Notes: a model not told the origin generated them from the sequence alone. 48,549 nt of DNA from an uncultured Clostridia bacterium (GCA_944380875.1 CALWJA010000068.1:1-48549), one strand, 5' to 3'. Positions 1 through 9,031 are shown, counted from the stretch's first letter. Translations and numbers: made by a program.

Positions 1-111
1 TGGGAGTCCCATGAAGTAGCCGAGCGTGTACACAAGGATGTTGAGCAGCGTTATTCGGATATTAAGCATATTATGATTCATGTGAATCCTGCCAACAGTG
101 CAGCCGGTTAA
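1..111 (+). CDS. Cation diffusion facilitator (CDF) transporter, C-terminal fragment
   Basis: The window opens inside a gene read in frame 1 and ending with TAA at 109-111. The 36 visible residues run from WESHEVAERV to the end NPANSAAG and include the stretch DIKHIMIHVNP. That pattern, an amphipathic helix followed by a short strand ending in HVNP or HVEP, is the usual end of the cytoplasmic dimerisation domain of CDF metal exporters, which exchange Zn2+, Fe2+ or Mn2+ for protons. The transmembrane part lies outside the window, so metal specificity cannot be judged. The call rests only on this short tail. Confidence 0.6.
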   Translation, partial: WESHEVAERVHKDVEQRYSDIKHIMIHVNPANSAAG

Positions 112-134
112 CTGCCGTGAAAGCGGATGACTAG

Positions 135-332
135 GATTCATTAAGCATATACTTATCACTGTTGCATATAGAAATAGGATGCTTAAAAACGGAAGGAATT
201 CCCGACGAGGATACGCCTCTGGGACCTGCTACCGGTGAAGCAGAGAACCTTCTGTCCGTAGTTTTGGCGGCAGTTTCCGCAACAGGCCTCTTTGTATTAA
301 CAATTGCTCGTAAAAAAACGGTTAAGGAATAA
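135..332 (+). pseudogene. Headless C-terminal remnant of a sortase-anchored surface protein
   Basis: This frame is open from just after a TAG at 132-134 to a TAA at 330-332 and has no ATG. Its last 46 residues read like the end of a wall-anchored protein: an acidic linker GIPDEDTPLGPATGE (an LPxTG-like motif), then a hydrophobic stretch LLSVVLAAVSATGLFVLTIA, then the basic tail RKKTVKE. Acidic linkers of the EDxPL type before such motifs are common in Clostridia surface proteins. There is no body and no signal peptide, so I read it as the stub of a deleted gene. A TTG at 162 could in theory start a tiny peptide, but no good ribosome site precedes it. Confidence 0.55.
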
Positions 333-382
333 AACCAATAACCGATAAACGGAGCATGAAAATGCAATAGTATTCATTTCTT

Positions 383-416
383 CCCCTCCCTTTCTGTGTA
401 GGCAGAAGGGGAGGGG
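383..416 (+). terminator. Intrinsic terminator-like hairpin
   Basis: A 14-bp stem pairs 383-396 with 403-416 around a 6-base loop, with one G-U pair. It is followed by the AT-rich AATTTATAATTATA rather than a pure T-run. It separates the surface-protein stub from the ABC exporter promoter. Confidence 0.6.
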
Positions 417-480
417 AATTTATAATTATAAAAAGACATCTTTCCTACTATAAGAAAGCATCTGATGGGGCAGGCGCGGA

Positions 481-509
481 TTGTTTGAGTTTGTAATGTA
501 TGATATACT
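481..509 (+). promoter_or_regulatory. Sigma-A-type promoter of the ABC exporter gene
   Basis: TTGTTT at 481-486 and TATACT at 504-509 are separated by 17 bp. The -10 carries an extended TGA just upstream (501-503). The predicted start lies about 50 bases before the ATG at 566. Confidence 0.55.
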
Positions 510-565
510 GAAATGGAAAATAGAAATCTCCAAACAACAGGTTTGAAGAAAAGGGGAGGCTCAAT

Positions 566-2311
566 ATGAAACTTTTATGGAGACTGAGCCGGGAAGCAAT
601 TCGGTATAGGAATTTGTATACTATAGCGATTCTTTCTACTTTGGGGCTTACAGCCGTAAATCTGGCGGCTCCCAGAGTGCTTTCGGCCATGACAGGCATT
701 GTAGAACAGGGTATGGAGGTATCTTCTCTGCAAATTGTGGGGTGGCTTACGGCAGCATTGATTATCCTATACCTTCTTCGGATAGTTTTCCGTTTTCTCA
801 GCAATTATCTGGCTCATAAGGCGGCTTGGTATTTGGTTGGGGATTTGCGTACAAAAATATACGATAAGCTGGAAAGGCTGGATCTGGGCTTTTTCCATGA
901 TAAACAAACAGGGGATCTGATGAGCCGTGTTGTAAACGATACCAGGGATTTTGAGCTTTTATACGCCCACATTATTCCCGAAATGATTACCAATGTGGTA
1001 ACATTTGCGGGAGTCCTTCTGATCCTTTTGACGATTAATTGGAAATTGGCCCTTATCACCTGTTTCCCTATTCCGCTGATCCTGGTTTCCGGCGTGATTT
1101 TTGCTAAAAAGGTGCGGCCGTTTTTCAGGATCTCCCAGAAAAAGATGGGGGAGCTCAACGGAAAATTGCAGGATAACCTTTCCGGGATACACGAAATACA
1201 GTCTTTTGGCCAGGAAGAATACGAAACTGGCAGGGTGGATGAAAAGAATTTCGGCCATGTGAAGGCTATGCTGAAGGCTCTGAAAATCAGCGCCATTTTT
1301 CATCCTTCCGTAGAGTTCCTATCGTCTATCGGAACCATACTGGTGGTAGCTTTCGGAGGATTTCTGGCTTTGCAGGGAAATTTGTCCGTTGAGGATATTG
1401 TGGCCTTTATGCTCTATTTAAGCCTTTTTTATGCGCCGGTTTCCAGCCTGGCTACTCTTTTGGAAAACATGCAGCAGTCTATGGCCGGCGCCGAACGGGT
1501 AATGATGATACTGGATACACCGTCTAAAATACAGGATAAAAAAGGCGCTAAAGAGTTGAAAGATGTGAAAGGCGCTATTTCCTTTGAGAATGTTACTTTT
1601 TCTTATAATAAGGAAACAACTGTGCTGAAGAACATAAGCTTTTCCTGCAAACCGGGTATGATGGTAGCTCTGGCAGGACCCACAGGGGTTGGAAAAACCA
1701 CTCTGACTCAACTGATCTCCCGGTTTTACGAACCGGATTCCGGGTGTATTCGGATTGACGGGCAGGATATACAGGATGTGACGCTGGATAGCCTGCGTAA
1801 AAATATTTCCCCGGTTCTGCAGGATACGTTCCTCTTTAACGGAACGATTGAGGAAAATATCGGGTACGCCCGCCCGGACGCCACCCGGGAGGAAATTGAG
1901 GAAGCTGCCAAGGCCGCAGATATCCATGAGGATATTCTGCTCATGCCGGATGGATACAAAACCCAGGTGGGAGAAAGAGGCCTGCGGCTTTCCGGCGGCC
2001 AGAAACAAAGAATCTCTATTGCCAGAGCCATTCTGCGCCGTTCTCCCATCATCATTCTGGATGAAGCCACGGCTTCGGTGGATGTGGAAACTGAGAGACA
2101 AATCCAGAAAGCCATATCCTCTATCGCGGGAAAGCGGACCATTATTGCTATCGCACACAGGCTTTCCACCATCCGCAGCGCGGATCTGATTCTGGTAATG
2201 GAGGACGGTGTGATTGCTGAAGCGGGGACCCATGAGGAATTGATCCAGAAAGGCGGCATGTATGCCCGGATGAACCGGATACAGAGCAGTGAAGAGAAGG
2301 TTGCTGTCTAA
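566..2311 (+). CDS. ABC transporter, fused permease and ATPase (exporter type)
   Basis: The 581-residue protein has the MsbA/LmrA half-transporter layout. An N-terminal membrane domain of six predicted helices (about residues 15-310) is followed by a nucleotide-binding domain. Visible motifs are Walker A GPTGVGKTT (about 370), the signature LSGGQKQR (about 475), Walker B IIILDEATASVD (about 495) and the switch histidine in IAHRLS (about 530). Such proteins dimerise in the membrane and export lipids, drugs or peptides using ATP. The start is supported by AAAGGGGAGG some 8 bases upstream and by the promoter at 481-509. It stands alone before a bidirectional terminator, so there is no partner half-transporter nearby and a homodimer is likely. 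Substrate is unknown. Confidence 0.9.
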   Translation: MKLLWRLSREAIRYRNLYTIAILSTLGLTAVNLAAPRVLSAMTGIVEQGMEVSSLQIVGWLTAALIILYLLRIVFRFLSNYLAHKAAWYLVGDLRTKIYDKLERLDLGFFHDKQTGDLMSRVVNDTRDFELLYAHIIPEMITNVVTFAGVLLILLTINWKLALITCFPIPLILVSGVIFAKKVRPFFRISQKKMGELNGKLQDNLSGIHEIQSFGQEEYETGRVDEKNFGHVKAMLKALKISAIFHPSVEFLSSIGTILVVAFGGFLALQGNLSVEDIVAFMLYLSLFYAPVSSLATLLENMQQSMAGAERVMMILDTPSKIQDKKGAKELKDVKGAISFENVTFSYNKETTVLKNISFSCKPGMMVALAGPTGVGKTTLTQLISRFYEPDSGCIRIDGQDIQDVTLDSLRKNISPVLQDTFLFNGTIEENIGYARPDATREEIEEAAKAADIHEDILLMPDGYKTQVGERGLRLSGGQKQRISIARAILRRSPIIILDEATASVDVETERQIQKAISSIAGKRTIIAIAHRLSTIRSADLILVMEDGVIAEAGTHEELIQKGGMYARMNRIQSSEEKVAV

Positions 2312-2360
2312 GAGAAAAAGGCCCCCAACACGATGAGTAAGGGATGGGGGAGATCTATAC

Positions 2361-2397
2361 AAAAAGGACCGGAAGATACAATCTTCCGGTCCTTTTT
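2361..2397. terminator. Bidirectional terminator between convergent genes
   Basis: A perfect 17-bp stem (2361-2377 with 2381-2397) has a 3-base loop, a run of A on the left and T on the right. It can therefore stop both the ABC exporter transcript (+) and the GH2 transcript (-). Confidence 0.85.
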
Positions 2398-2468
2398 GCG
2401 GAGATTTTCAGGCAGAGTCGTGCTGCTCTGTCTTTTCCATATTACAGAAAAAACGCTTTCCTTATTTC

Positions 2469-4202
2469 TTAATCCTCAATAGCCGCTTTCTGGGTGTTGA
2501 TTTCATAGAAGCGTGCAGGATCAAATTTGGGCTCACGGCTATAGAAGTATACGCCGTTCTGTTCCTGCTCCACGTCGGTAAGCTGCGTATAGCAGAAGCC
2601 GAACATTTTGGGATTTTGCAGGAGTGCTTCTGTCAGGCCGCGGTAGCGGGCAAAGAACTCCTCTTCGGTCTGAGGACCTTCGCCGTATCCCCAGGCATAT
2701 TCCCCTTTTTCCGCACGGGGCGCCCATTTGATTCCGCCGTATTCGCTGATGAAGAAGGGCAAACCCTCTGTGTAGCTCTGCCGCTCGGGATGGGTCTCCC
2801 GGAAGGGACCTTCCCCGTTGCCGAAGGGATCGTAGTGGGAACGGAATTTCTCCACATCCTGCTCGTAATCGTGCAGGTCATAGATATCGGTTTCCACATG
2901 GAAGTTGCCGCTGGTATCGATGCAGGGACGGGTTTTATCATACTGCTTTGTAAGACGGTAGGTCATGCGGAGAAGGCCGTCTTCCTGTTTTCTTCCCTTA
3001 TAGTCCCAAGTTTCGTTAAAGGGGCACCAGCCTACGATAGCGGGATGGTTAAAGTCGCGCTCAATCGCTTCCATCCATTCGGGGATAAATGCCTCAAAGG
3101 CTGTGGGAGAGCTGATATCGAAGCCCCAGTTGGCCATTTCGCCCCAGGCCAGATAGCCGTGTTTATCACACAAGTACAGGAACCGGGGTTCAAAGACTTT
3201 CTGATGGAGACGTGCTCCGTTAAAGCCGGCCTTCATGGAAAGGAGAATATCCCTCTCCAGCGCTTCCTGAGAAGGCGCCGTATAAATGCCGTCCGGATAG
3301 AAACCCTGATCCAGGATCAGACGCTGGAACACAGAAACACCGTTGATGAGGAAACGGTAGCCGTCCAGCTTGAGCTCCCGCAGGCCAAAATAGCTTTTTA
3401 CCTGATCTTCCCCAAAGGAGAGAACCAGATCATAAAGATTGCCTTCCCCGGGACCCCAGAGATGGGTTTCAGACAGAGGGATTGTTACAAAAGCGGTGCC
3501 GTTTTCGGCTTTCACGGAAACGGTTCCGCAGGGGCGGTCTTCAAAGGAAGCTTCCGCCGTAAAAATACCGGAGCCTTCCACATGAGCTTCCACTGTGAGG
3601 CTGCTTTCGGCCACATTGGGGAAATACCGGACACTCTTAATGTGAGCTTTGGGGGCAAATTCCAGCCAAACGGTCTGCCAGATACCGGTGGTTCTGGTAT
3701 AATCGCATGCATAGGAATAATACCGGTCGCTCTGCTTGCCGGTGGGCTGTTTCCCTTCCAGAGGATGGTCGATGGCGCAGAGGGTCAGATCGTTTTCTCC
3801 TTCCTTAAGCAGGGAAGAAATCTCAAACTGGAAGGATGTGTATCCACCTTTATGGATGCCGGCTTCCTTACCGTTTACAAATACATGGGCCTCATAATCA
3901 ACAGCGCCGAAATGCAGGTATACGGCGCCCTGAAGCTGCTCACGGCTGATGGAAACGGTTCTGTGATACCAGCAGCAGGGGATAAAATCCTTGTACTGTA
4001 TGCCGGAAAGTTCGCTTTCCGGGCAGAAGGGAACCAGGATCTTCTTTGTAAACTGGGGGGTTTCATACAGCTTCCGGTCCAGGCCGCTGGTACCGAAATC
4101 GAATTCAAAGTCCCAAAGTCCATTCAGGTTCTGCCAGCTGCTTCTCTCGAATTGGGGGTTGGGATGTTCCGGACGGGGAATCTGCGCAACAGGGGTTGTC
4201 AT
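2469..4202 (-). CDS. Glycoside hydrolase family 2 protein (beta-galactosidase/beta-glucuronidase type)
   Basis: The 577-residue protein follows the GH2 order: a sugar-binding jelly-roll domain (about 1-175, with WQNLNGLWDFEF near the start), an Ig-like sandwich (about 180-280) and a TIM barrel (about 285-575). The acid/base is E397 in PFNETWDY and the nucleophile is E487 in FISEYGG. Both are intact, so an active retaining beta-glycosidase is expected. The sugar could be galactose, glucuronate or another and cannot be fixed from sequence. There is no signal peptide, so it should act on imported oligosaccharides. AGGAGG lies 7-8 bases before the ATG. It is divergent from an AraC regulator, which probably controls it. 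Confidence 0.9.
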   Translation of the reverse strand: MTTPVAQIPRPEHPNPQFERSSWQNLNGLWDFEFDFGTSGLDRKLYETPQFTKKILVPFCPESELSGIQYKDFIPCCWYHRTVSISREQLQGAVYLHFGAVDYEAHVFVNGKEAGIHKGGYTSFQFEISSLLKEGENDLTLCAIDHPLEGKQPTGKQSDRYYSYACDYTRTTGIWQTVWLEFAPKAHIKSVRYFPNVAESSLTVEAHVEGSGIFTAEASFEDRPCGTVSVKAENGTAFVTIPLSETHLWGPGEGNLYDLVLSFGEDQVKSYFGLRELKLDGYRFLINGVSVFQRLILDQGFYPDGIYTAPSQEALERDILLSMKAGFNGARLHQKVFEPRFLYLCDKHGYLAWGEMANWGFDISSPTAFEAFIPEWMEAIERDFNHPAIVGWCPFNETWDYKGRKQEDGLLRMTYRLTKQYDKTRPCIDTSGNFHVETDIYDLHDYEQDVEKFRSHYDPFGNGEGPFRETHPERQSYTEGLPFFISEYGGIKWAPRAEKGEYAWGYGEGPQTEEEFFARYRGLTEALLQNPKMFGFCYTQLTDVEQEQNGVYFYSREPKFDPARFYEINTQKAAIED

Positions 4203-4332
4203 ACTGCGTTCCTCCTTATATATTTCGGTTTATTTGGATGTTCCGGGGTTTTCGGGTAGGTAAAAATAAAACGAAAGACATGTAAAATACCCGTAAAACC
4301 CAAAAATATGGTATACTATAGAAAATACGTAT

Positions 4333-4361
4333 CTCTTTGCATACAGTATACCTGCAAAGAG
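4333..4361. promoter_or_regulatory. Perfect inverted repeat in the GH2/AraC divergent region, putative operator
   Basis: CTCTTTGCA (4333-4341) and TGCAAAGAG (4353-4361) form a perfect 9-bp dyad with an 11-bp spacer that itself contains GTATAC. It lies about midway between the divergent starts at 4202 (-) and 4411 (+). It is a good candidate for the site bound by the AraC-type protein. The link is inferred from position. Confidence 0.5.
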
Positions 4362-4410
4362 GTTGGAATACAATGTGGTTTATCTGCAAAAAAGGTAGGA
4401 ATACACGCAT

Positions 4411-5283
4411 ATGGAGCATATTGTCAGTTTTCTTTCGGATTATTTGCCCAGGGAAAAGCATTTTCTGGTGGAAATCGCAGGCATCACCTATCCTGATAAA
4501 AACTACCGCATCTGCCGGGATGATTCCACCGTATACTGCCTGGAATATATTATTTCCGGAAAAGGGTGGGTGCATTGCGGCGGAGAGACGTTTTATCCCC
4601 AGGAAGGGGACGTATATTTGCTGCCTGTGCATACGAATCAGGAATACGGAGCGGATCCCCAGCAGCCTTTTCAGAAAATCTGGATGAATGTGCGGGGTTC
4701 CCTCTGCGACCGGCTCTATGCGGAATACGGCCTTAAGGGCATCTATCATTTCCGAAATTGCCCGCTGTATCCCCTGTTCAGGGAGTTTTTAACTCTGTGC
4801 GAACAGGCAAAGGGGAGAGAAGAAAGCCTGGAAAGAAGAGGTTCTTTGCTTTTCCATGAGATCCTGCAGTCTCTTTCCGATTATAATAAAAAGGAAAGGC
4901 AGAGTGTGTATCCGGAACGGAAAAACCCGGCGGAAAAAGCCCGAAAGCAGCTGGATGGCCTTGTCTTTGATACCATCCATATTGGGGACTTAGCCAGAGG
5001 GGTGGGGCTTTCTCCCTCTCAGCTTACCCGGGTGTTTCAAAAGGAATACGGAATTACACCCTACGCCTATTTCTTATCCCGGAAGCTGGCTTTGGCCCAA
5101 AATCTGCTGCGCAACAGCAGCCTTCCTATACGGGAGATCGCAGACCGGCTTAAATTTACGGATGAACACTATTTTTCCGCCCTTTTCCGCCAGAAGACGG
5201 GAATGTCCCCAGGAGCATACCGCAAAGGGAAGAACGGCCAGGAGGATGTTTTTATAGGATCGGAAGAAAAGATGGGCGAATAG
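4411..5283 (+). CDS. AraC-family transcriptional regulator
   Basis: This 290-residue regulator has a cupin-type ligand domain (about 20-150; note YIISGKGWVHCGGETF and QEGDVYLLP) and a C-terminal double helix-turn-helix (about 180-275). That DNA-binding part includes IGDLARGVGLSPSQLTRVF and the hallmark IREIADRLKFTDEHYFSALF ahead of TGMSPGAYRK. Proteins of this build typically sense a sugar through the cupin and activate glycan-use genes. Its divergent placement next to the GH2 gene, with a dyad between them, suggests local control of that gene. The ATG at 4411 has only a modest ribosome site (GGTAGG), which fits a weakly expressed regulator. Confidence 0.9.
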   Translation: MEHIVSFLSDYLPREKHFLVEIAGITYPDKNYRICRDDSTVYCLEYIISGKGWVHCGGETFYPQEGDVYLLPVHTNQEYGADPQQPFQKIWMNVRGSLCDRLYAEYGLKGIYHFRNCPLYPLFREFLTLCEQAKGREESLERRGSLLFHEILQSLSDYNKKERQSVYPERKNPAEKARKQLDGLVFDTIHIGDLARGVGLSPSQLTRVFQKEYGITPYAYFLSRKLALAQNLLRNSSLPIREIADRLKFTDEHYFSALFRQKTGMSPGAYRKGKNGQEDVFIGSEEKMGE

Positions 5284-5333
5284 AAATCCTCGGAAATGCT
5301 GCTTAAAAATTGCTTAGGGCATACAATATAAAA

Positions 5334-5382
5334 GAGAACACCCCCGCCTTTCCATATAAGCAGGAAAGGCGGGGGTGTTCTC
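5334..5382. terminator. Long hairpin between convergent genes
   Basis: A perfect 20-bp stem (5334-5353 with 5363-5382) has a 9-base loop. On the minus strand it is followed by TTTTATATT, and on the plus strand by CAAAAAGG. It therefore looks best suited to end the minus-strand GH39-like gene, while probably also blocking read-through from the AraC gene. Confidence 0.75.
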
Positions 5383-5457
5383 AAAAAGGCAAACTGGGTT
5401 TGAGTTGGTATCCAAAGTGGGAAAAATTCCAACCCTTGCGCTTTAAAGGGAGGTATA

Positions 5458-7440
5458 TCAGCGCAGGCGGATAACGGATGAAACATTTTTCCCACAGTTC
5501 TGCATTTCAAATATGAGCAGAATCCGCCCGTTCCAGTCTTCGGGCGCATACTGGGCAAGTGAAATTTGAAAGGAAGAAAGATCTGTTTTTACTGTTTCTG
5601 TAGGGGCTTTTTTGGTTCCCCAGGGCAGAGTGGACTTCCGCTCCTCATCGTATATGCCATCATGGAAAAGCACGGATTTTGTAAATCCTTTTTCGGTCTC
5701 GTAATCCACCCGGATTCCTAAAAGGCTTTCCGTATCCTGTTTCTGGGGATTCCCCTCCGTATCAAAGGATACCTCCAGAGTATCGGGAAGGGTGTCGGCA
5801 AGAACACCTACAGCAGAATGGGGATTTTCCGCCGTACCGGTTCCCAGCCGTGCAGTCCAGGTGGTTTCATCGAAATAGGCGTAGCAGGATTCGCCCCGCG
5901 CAGGATAATAGTGCTCCTTTCGGATGATGGTGGCGTTTTTGGGGGAAGCGGGCTCCAGATCCGATTGATTGCTGCCGTCGTTTATCTCTATATACAAAAC
6001 GCCTTCCGGGGGAAGATTTCCCGACCATGTAAAGGTTTTTTCTTCCTCTGTTTCTGTTGTCTCCACCGGGATCAGCTCTTCCCCGGCGGCATCGCCCAGG
6101 CTGCAGTTTGTTTCGTCGATGCGGTAAACGGTTACGGAACCGGCAGCAAAGGGCAGGTTTTGGAAGGAAACGGAAATTGCCTGATCGTTAAAGGTATCGC
6201 TCCACAAAACGGCGCAGGCTCTGTGTGCATCCGCTGTGGCCATACCACGCACCATGGGAGACGGAGATTCCAGCGGGTATTGGTCAACGGGCATACGGCC
6301 GAAGATGGCGAAAGCGTTATAAGCCGCTTTTTTGCGCCCTTTTTCATTTAAAACGCCCAGCGCGTCCACGCCGGATTCCAAAAACTGAGCCCAGGAAACC
6401 ACTTCTACATCGTGCTGAGCGGAGAGATCCTGAATAACGGAAAAAATATCGGCAGCCATTTCGTAGTGGTCGCAGATCTCTCCGTAATTCCAGGGCGCAG
6501 TATCGGTATTGATTTCGTTAACATGAATGGGAACGGTCTCAAACCGGGCTCCGGCCTTTTCCAGCTCTTGGCGGACGGAGTCGATCTTCAAAAGGTAATC
6601 CGTTCCGTAGCGATGCATGGAAAAGAAATCTAGGGGAAGGTTGTTTTCCTCTACATAGGAAAGAAAATCCCCGTATCGTGTTCCGGGGCTGTTTACCCAG
6701 GCGGTGGAAGGGCCGCCTACTACAGCGTCCGGATCCCCTTCCCGTATGCCTGTGGCTCCATAGGCATAGAGCTTGCAGTATTCTTCCCAGGTGCCGGTGT
6801 AAAAGGTAGTGTTGCAGTCCGGTTCATTCCAAACCTCATGGTATCCAATGCGCACACCGTTTTCCTTAAAATGGGAGGCAATGGAACGGGTTATTTCTTT
6901 CCATGTATCCAGATTATTGGGCTGGGAGCGAAAATCGCCTCCTGCTTCCCGGGTAGGATAGGGACAGTAGCCGTATGAAAAATAGGGAAGGATTCCGCGG
7001 GATGTGAGAAGCTGGGAAAAACGGTCAATATCCTGCCAGTCAAACTGCATATTTTCCGAATTTCCTGTAACCAGGCGGTCAAAGATCATGCTCTGGTTCC
7101 CCATGCCCAGTTCCACCCGCATGGATTCCGCGTGGAGGTCTTCTATGGCGGGAATTTGCTTTTCCGTCCTATCCAGGGAGACAAGGCCGGAATTAAAGAA
7201 GCCGAATTTTTTGACCAGCGGGCTTCCGGCTCTTTCAGCAAAATCCACGGTTATTTCCTTGCAGTTTTCCGGCAGGGATTGAGACGGTGTTTCCGAAGAC
7301 GTATCTGCCGAAGACGCGCCTTCCGGATCGGAAGACGGGGATTCAGAAGACCCAGCAGACGAGCTTTGGCAGGCGGTGCTTGTACCTAACAGAAAGGCTG
7401 TAAAGCCGGCTAATACCCTTTTTCCTATTTTTGTTCTCAA
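5458..7440 (-). CDS. GH39-like glycoside hydrolase lipoprotein
   Basis: The protein is about 660 residues from a TTG start at 7440. An upstream ATG at 7503 would add 21 residues, but AGGAGG (revcomp at 7448-7456) sits about 7 bases before the TTG, so I prefer it. The N terminus is a lipoprotein signal (KRVLAGFTAFLLGTSTAC, lipid cysteine C24) followed by a Ser-rich linker. A clan-A TIM barrel follows, with acid/base E206 in EVWNEPD and a likely nucleophile E309 in HVNEINTD, as in GH39 beta-xylosidases. The C-terminal part (about 430-660) is beta-rich and may bind carbohydrate. It should act outside the cell on xylo- or other oligosaccharides. The exact family (GH39 versus a neighbour in clan A) is not certain. 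Confidence 0.75.
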   Translation of the reverse strand: MRTKIGKRVLAGFTAFLLGTSTACQSSSAGSSESPSSDPEGASSADTSSETPSQSLPENCKEITVDFAERAGSPLVKKFGFFNSGLVSLDRTEKQIPAIEDLHAESMRVELGMGNQSMIFDRLVTGNSENMQFDWQDIDRFSQLLTSRGILPYFSYGYCPYPTREAGGDFRSQPNNLDTWKEITRSIASHFKENGVRIGYHEVWNEPDCNTTFYTGTWEEYCKLYAYGATGIREGDPDAVVGGPSTAWVNSPGTRYGDFLSYVEENNLPLDFFSMHRYGTDYLLKIDSVRQELEKAGARFETVPIHVNEINTDTAPWNYGEICDHYEMAADIFSVIQDLSAQHDVEVVSWAQFLESGVDALGVLNEKGRKKAAYNAFAIFGRMPVDQYPLESPSPMVRGMATADAHRACAVLWSDTFNDQAISVSFQNLPFAAGSVTVYRIDETNCSLGDAAGEELIPVETTETEEEKTFTWSGNLPPEGVLYIEINDGSNQSDLEPASPKNATIIRKEHYYPARGESCYAYFDETTWTARLGTGTAENPHSAVGVLADTLPDTLEVSFDTEGNPQKQDTESLLGIRVDYETEKGFTKSVLFHDGIYDEERKSTLPWGTKKAPTETVKTDLSSFQISLAQYAPEDWNGRILLIFEMQNCGKNVSSVIRLR

Positions 7441-7704
7441 AACAAACCCTCCTCCTATGTTTCCTTTCCTGTTTGTATACAGTTTTAAGAAAAAACAATG
7501 CATAGACTTTTTTCCAGAGATTTTTCTATTCTACAAACACAGTATATAAGAAAAAAATAGGACAAAACAATATAAAATTTTTAACATTCTTATCCAATAT
7601 AGCTATGTTTTTATATACCCCTTTCATTTTAGTTGCAACTATGGAAAGGAAAGTGTAGGATGAAAGATAGAAATTAGAAAGAAATAGGAAAAGGGGGAGA
7701 ACAG

Positions 7705-8598
7705 TTGAAACGTATTTGCGTAGTGGGTATAGCGCTGCATAAGGAAGCCCAAAAGATATTGGAAAAGGTATATTGCGTGGAGGAAATGGATGCCGTAAAG
7801 GAAGCGGAAGCGGCTTTGGTATATACCGTGCCGGATGAATGGATAGAAAAAGCGGAAAAACTGCGGGCGGTAGGGTGCCACTCGTGCAGCCCTGCTTTTG
7901 AGGAATGGGCGGAGAAAAAAGGGATAGCGGTTATAAAAGCGCAGTCCTTATGGCGCACGGTAGCAGAACACACACTGGCGCTTGCCATGGCCGCGGCAAG
8001 ATGGATCCCCCAGGCAGATCATGCAGTTCGGATAGGGGAATGGAAAGACCACGAAACACTGAAAATACAGTATTCCGGGCGGGATCTGCAGAAGAGAGTT
8101 TTTGGTATATGGGGTATGGGGCAGATTGGCCGGGAATTAGCTTCCCTGCTTCAGGGATTTTCCATGGAGGTATTGTATTCGGATATACGGCCTCTTTCCC
8201 CAGAAGAGGAAAAAAGATGGAATGTATCCCGGGTGGAATTCCGGGAACTTTTGGAACGTTCCGATTATTTCTGCGTTTTGGTGCCCCATAACGCTTCCAC
8301 AGATCAGATCTTTGGAAAAGAAGCTTTTTCCAGTATGAAAAAGGGCTGCATTTTCATCAATACAGCCCGGGCGGGTATAGTGGACAGGGCCGCCTTTGTG
8401 GAGGCCATGGAAAACGGGATTCTGGGCGCGGCTGCTTTGGATGTGACATGGGAGGAAGCAAAGCCGCAGCCGGAGGATTTGCTTCGATTTAAAAATCTGA
8501 TCTTTACTCCTCATTTGGGCGGTTCTACGTTTGAATGCGATGCGTTTTTGGTTCGTGGGATTCTGGATGCGGCTGGTTTTGGAGAGAAGACAGTATAA
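7705..8598 (+). CDS. D-isomer-specific 2-hydroxyacid dehydrogenase, NAD-binding
   Basis: The 297-residue protein has the split catalytic/NAD-binding architecture of the D-2-hydroxyacid dehydrogenase family. The Rossmann motif is GIWGMGQIGREL (about residue 134). The catalytic set is R222 in NTARAGIVD, a glutamate in the following WEEAKPQPED stretch, and H270 in TPHLGGST. It should interconvert a 2-keto acid and a D-2-hydroxy acid with NAD(P)H, and the substrate is open. The protein is about 20-40 residues shorter than usual because the N-terminal substrate domain is compact. The start is TTG at 7705 with AAGGGGGAG upstream. It is preceded by about 200 AT-rich bases that probably hold its promoter. 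Confidence 0.85.
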   Translation: MKRICVVGIALHKEAQKILEKVYCVEEMDAVKEAEAALVYTVPDEWIEKAEKLRAVGCHSCSPAFEEWAEKKGIAVIKAQSLWRTVAEHTLALAMAAARWIPQADHAVRIGEWKDHETLKIQYSGRDLQKRVFGIWGMGQIGRELASLLQGFSMEVLYSDIRPLSPEEEKRWNVSRVEFRELLERSDYFCVLVPHNASTDQIFGKEAFSSMKKGCIFINTARAGIVDRAAFVEAMENGILGAAALDVTWEEAKPQPEDLLRFKNLIFTPHLGGSTFECDAFLVRGILDAAGFGEKTV

Positions 8599-8662
8599 GA
8601 GATACATTATATATAGTATAGGAAGAGCGGCATTGGTTGGTTGAGAAGAAGGAGGAATAAAA

Positions 8663-8911
8663 ATGGAGTCTTATCCGAAAGAGAGCCGGAATCCTAAAAA
8701 GGATGGAAAAGGGACGGGGAACAAAAAGGATTCCAGGGCAGGAAGCTGCTATTTTTGTTCTCATTATGTATACGATGAAGAGGACGGCTGCTATGTCTGC
8801 ATGGTCCAGCTGGATGAGGATGAAATGGAAAATTTTCTTCGCTATACGGTGCGGGACTGCCCGTATTTTCAGTTGGATGACGAGTATGCCATTGTTAGAA
8901 AACAAAATTGA
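8663..8911 (+). CDS. DUF6472 family small cysteine-containing protein
   Basis: This 82-residue acidic protein has a charged, disordered start and a compact cysteine-bearing core: CYFCSHYVYDEEDGCYVC, then LDEDEMENFL and DCPYFQLDDEY. The pattern fits the DUF6472 family of small Clostridia proteins, which has no known function. The paired cysteines suggest metal binding. AAGGAGG stands about 7 bases before the ATG. It lies 64 bases after the dehydrogenase and may be co-transcribed with it. Confidence 0.7.
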   Translation: MESYPKESRNPKKDGKGTGNKKDSRAGSCYFCSHYVYDEEDGCYVCMVQLDEDEMENFLRYTVRDCPYFQLDDEYAIVRKQN

Positions 8912-8978
8912 TATCCATTGATAAAACCTATATTTTGAAACTTTGCTATGTATGTACGGCCTAAGGCAGAAAAGCCTA

Positions 8979-8992
8979 TTATATATAGTATA
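8979..8992 (+). repeat. Second copy of a 14-base AT-rich motif (first at 8607-8620)
   Basis: TTATATATAGTATA occurs exactly at 8607-8620, after the dehydrogenase gene, and at 8979-8992, after the DUF6472 gene. It could be a -10-type promoter element used twice or a simple AT-rich coincidence. No matching -35 was seen. Confidence 0.35.
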
Positions 8993-9031
8993 AGGGATTT
9001 TAAGAAGGAAAAGGAAATAACAACGGGATGG

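Noticed and set aside
131-367. 78-residue minus-strand frame at the left end
   Set aside because: It is opposite the clear surface-protein tail on the plus strand and has no ribosome site.
1418-2362. 314-residue minus-strand frame inside the ABC exporter
   Set aside because: It is antisense to the ATPase domain with Walker motifs, and crosses the terminator hairpin.
2616-4259. 547-residue plus-strand reading frame opposite the GH2 gene
   Set aside because: It is exactly antisense to a gene with intact GH2 catalytic residues, has no ribosome site and no recognisable domain.
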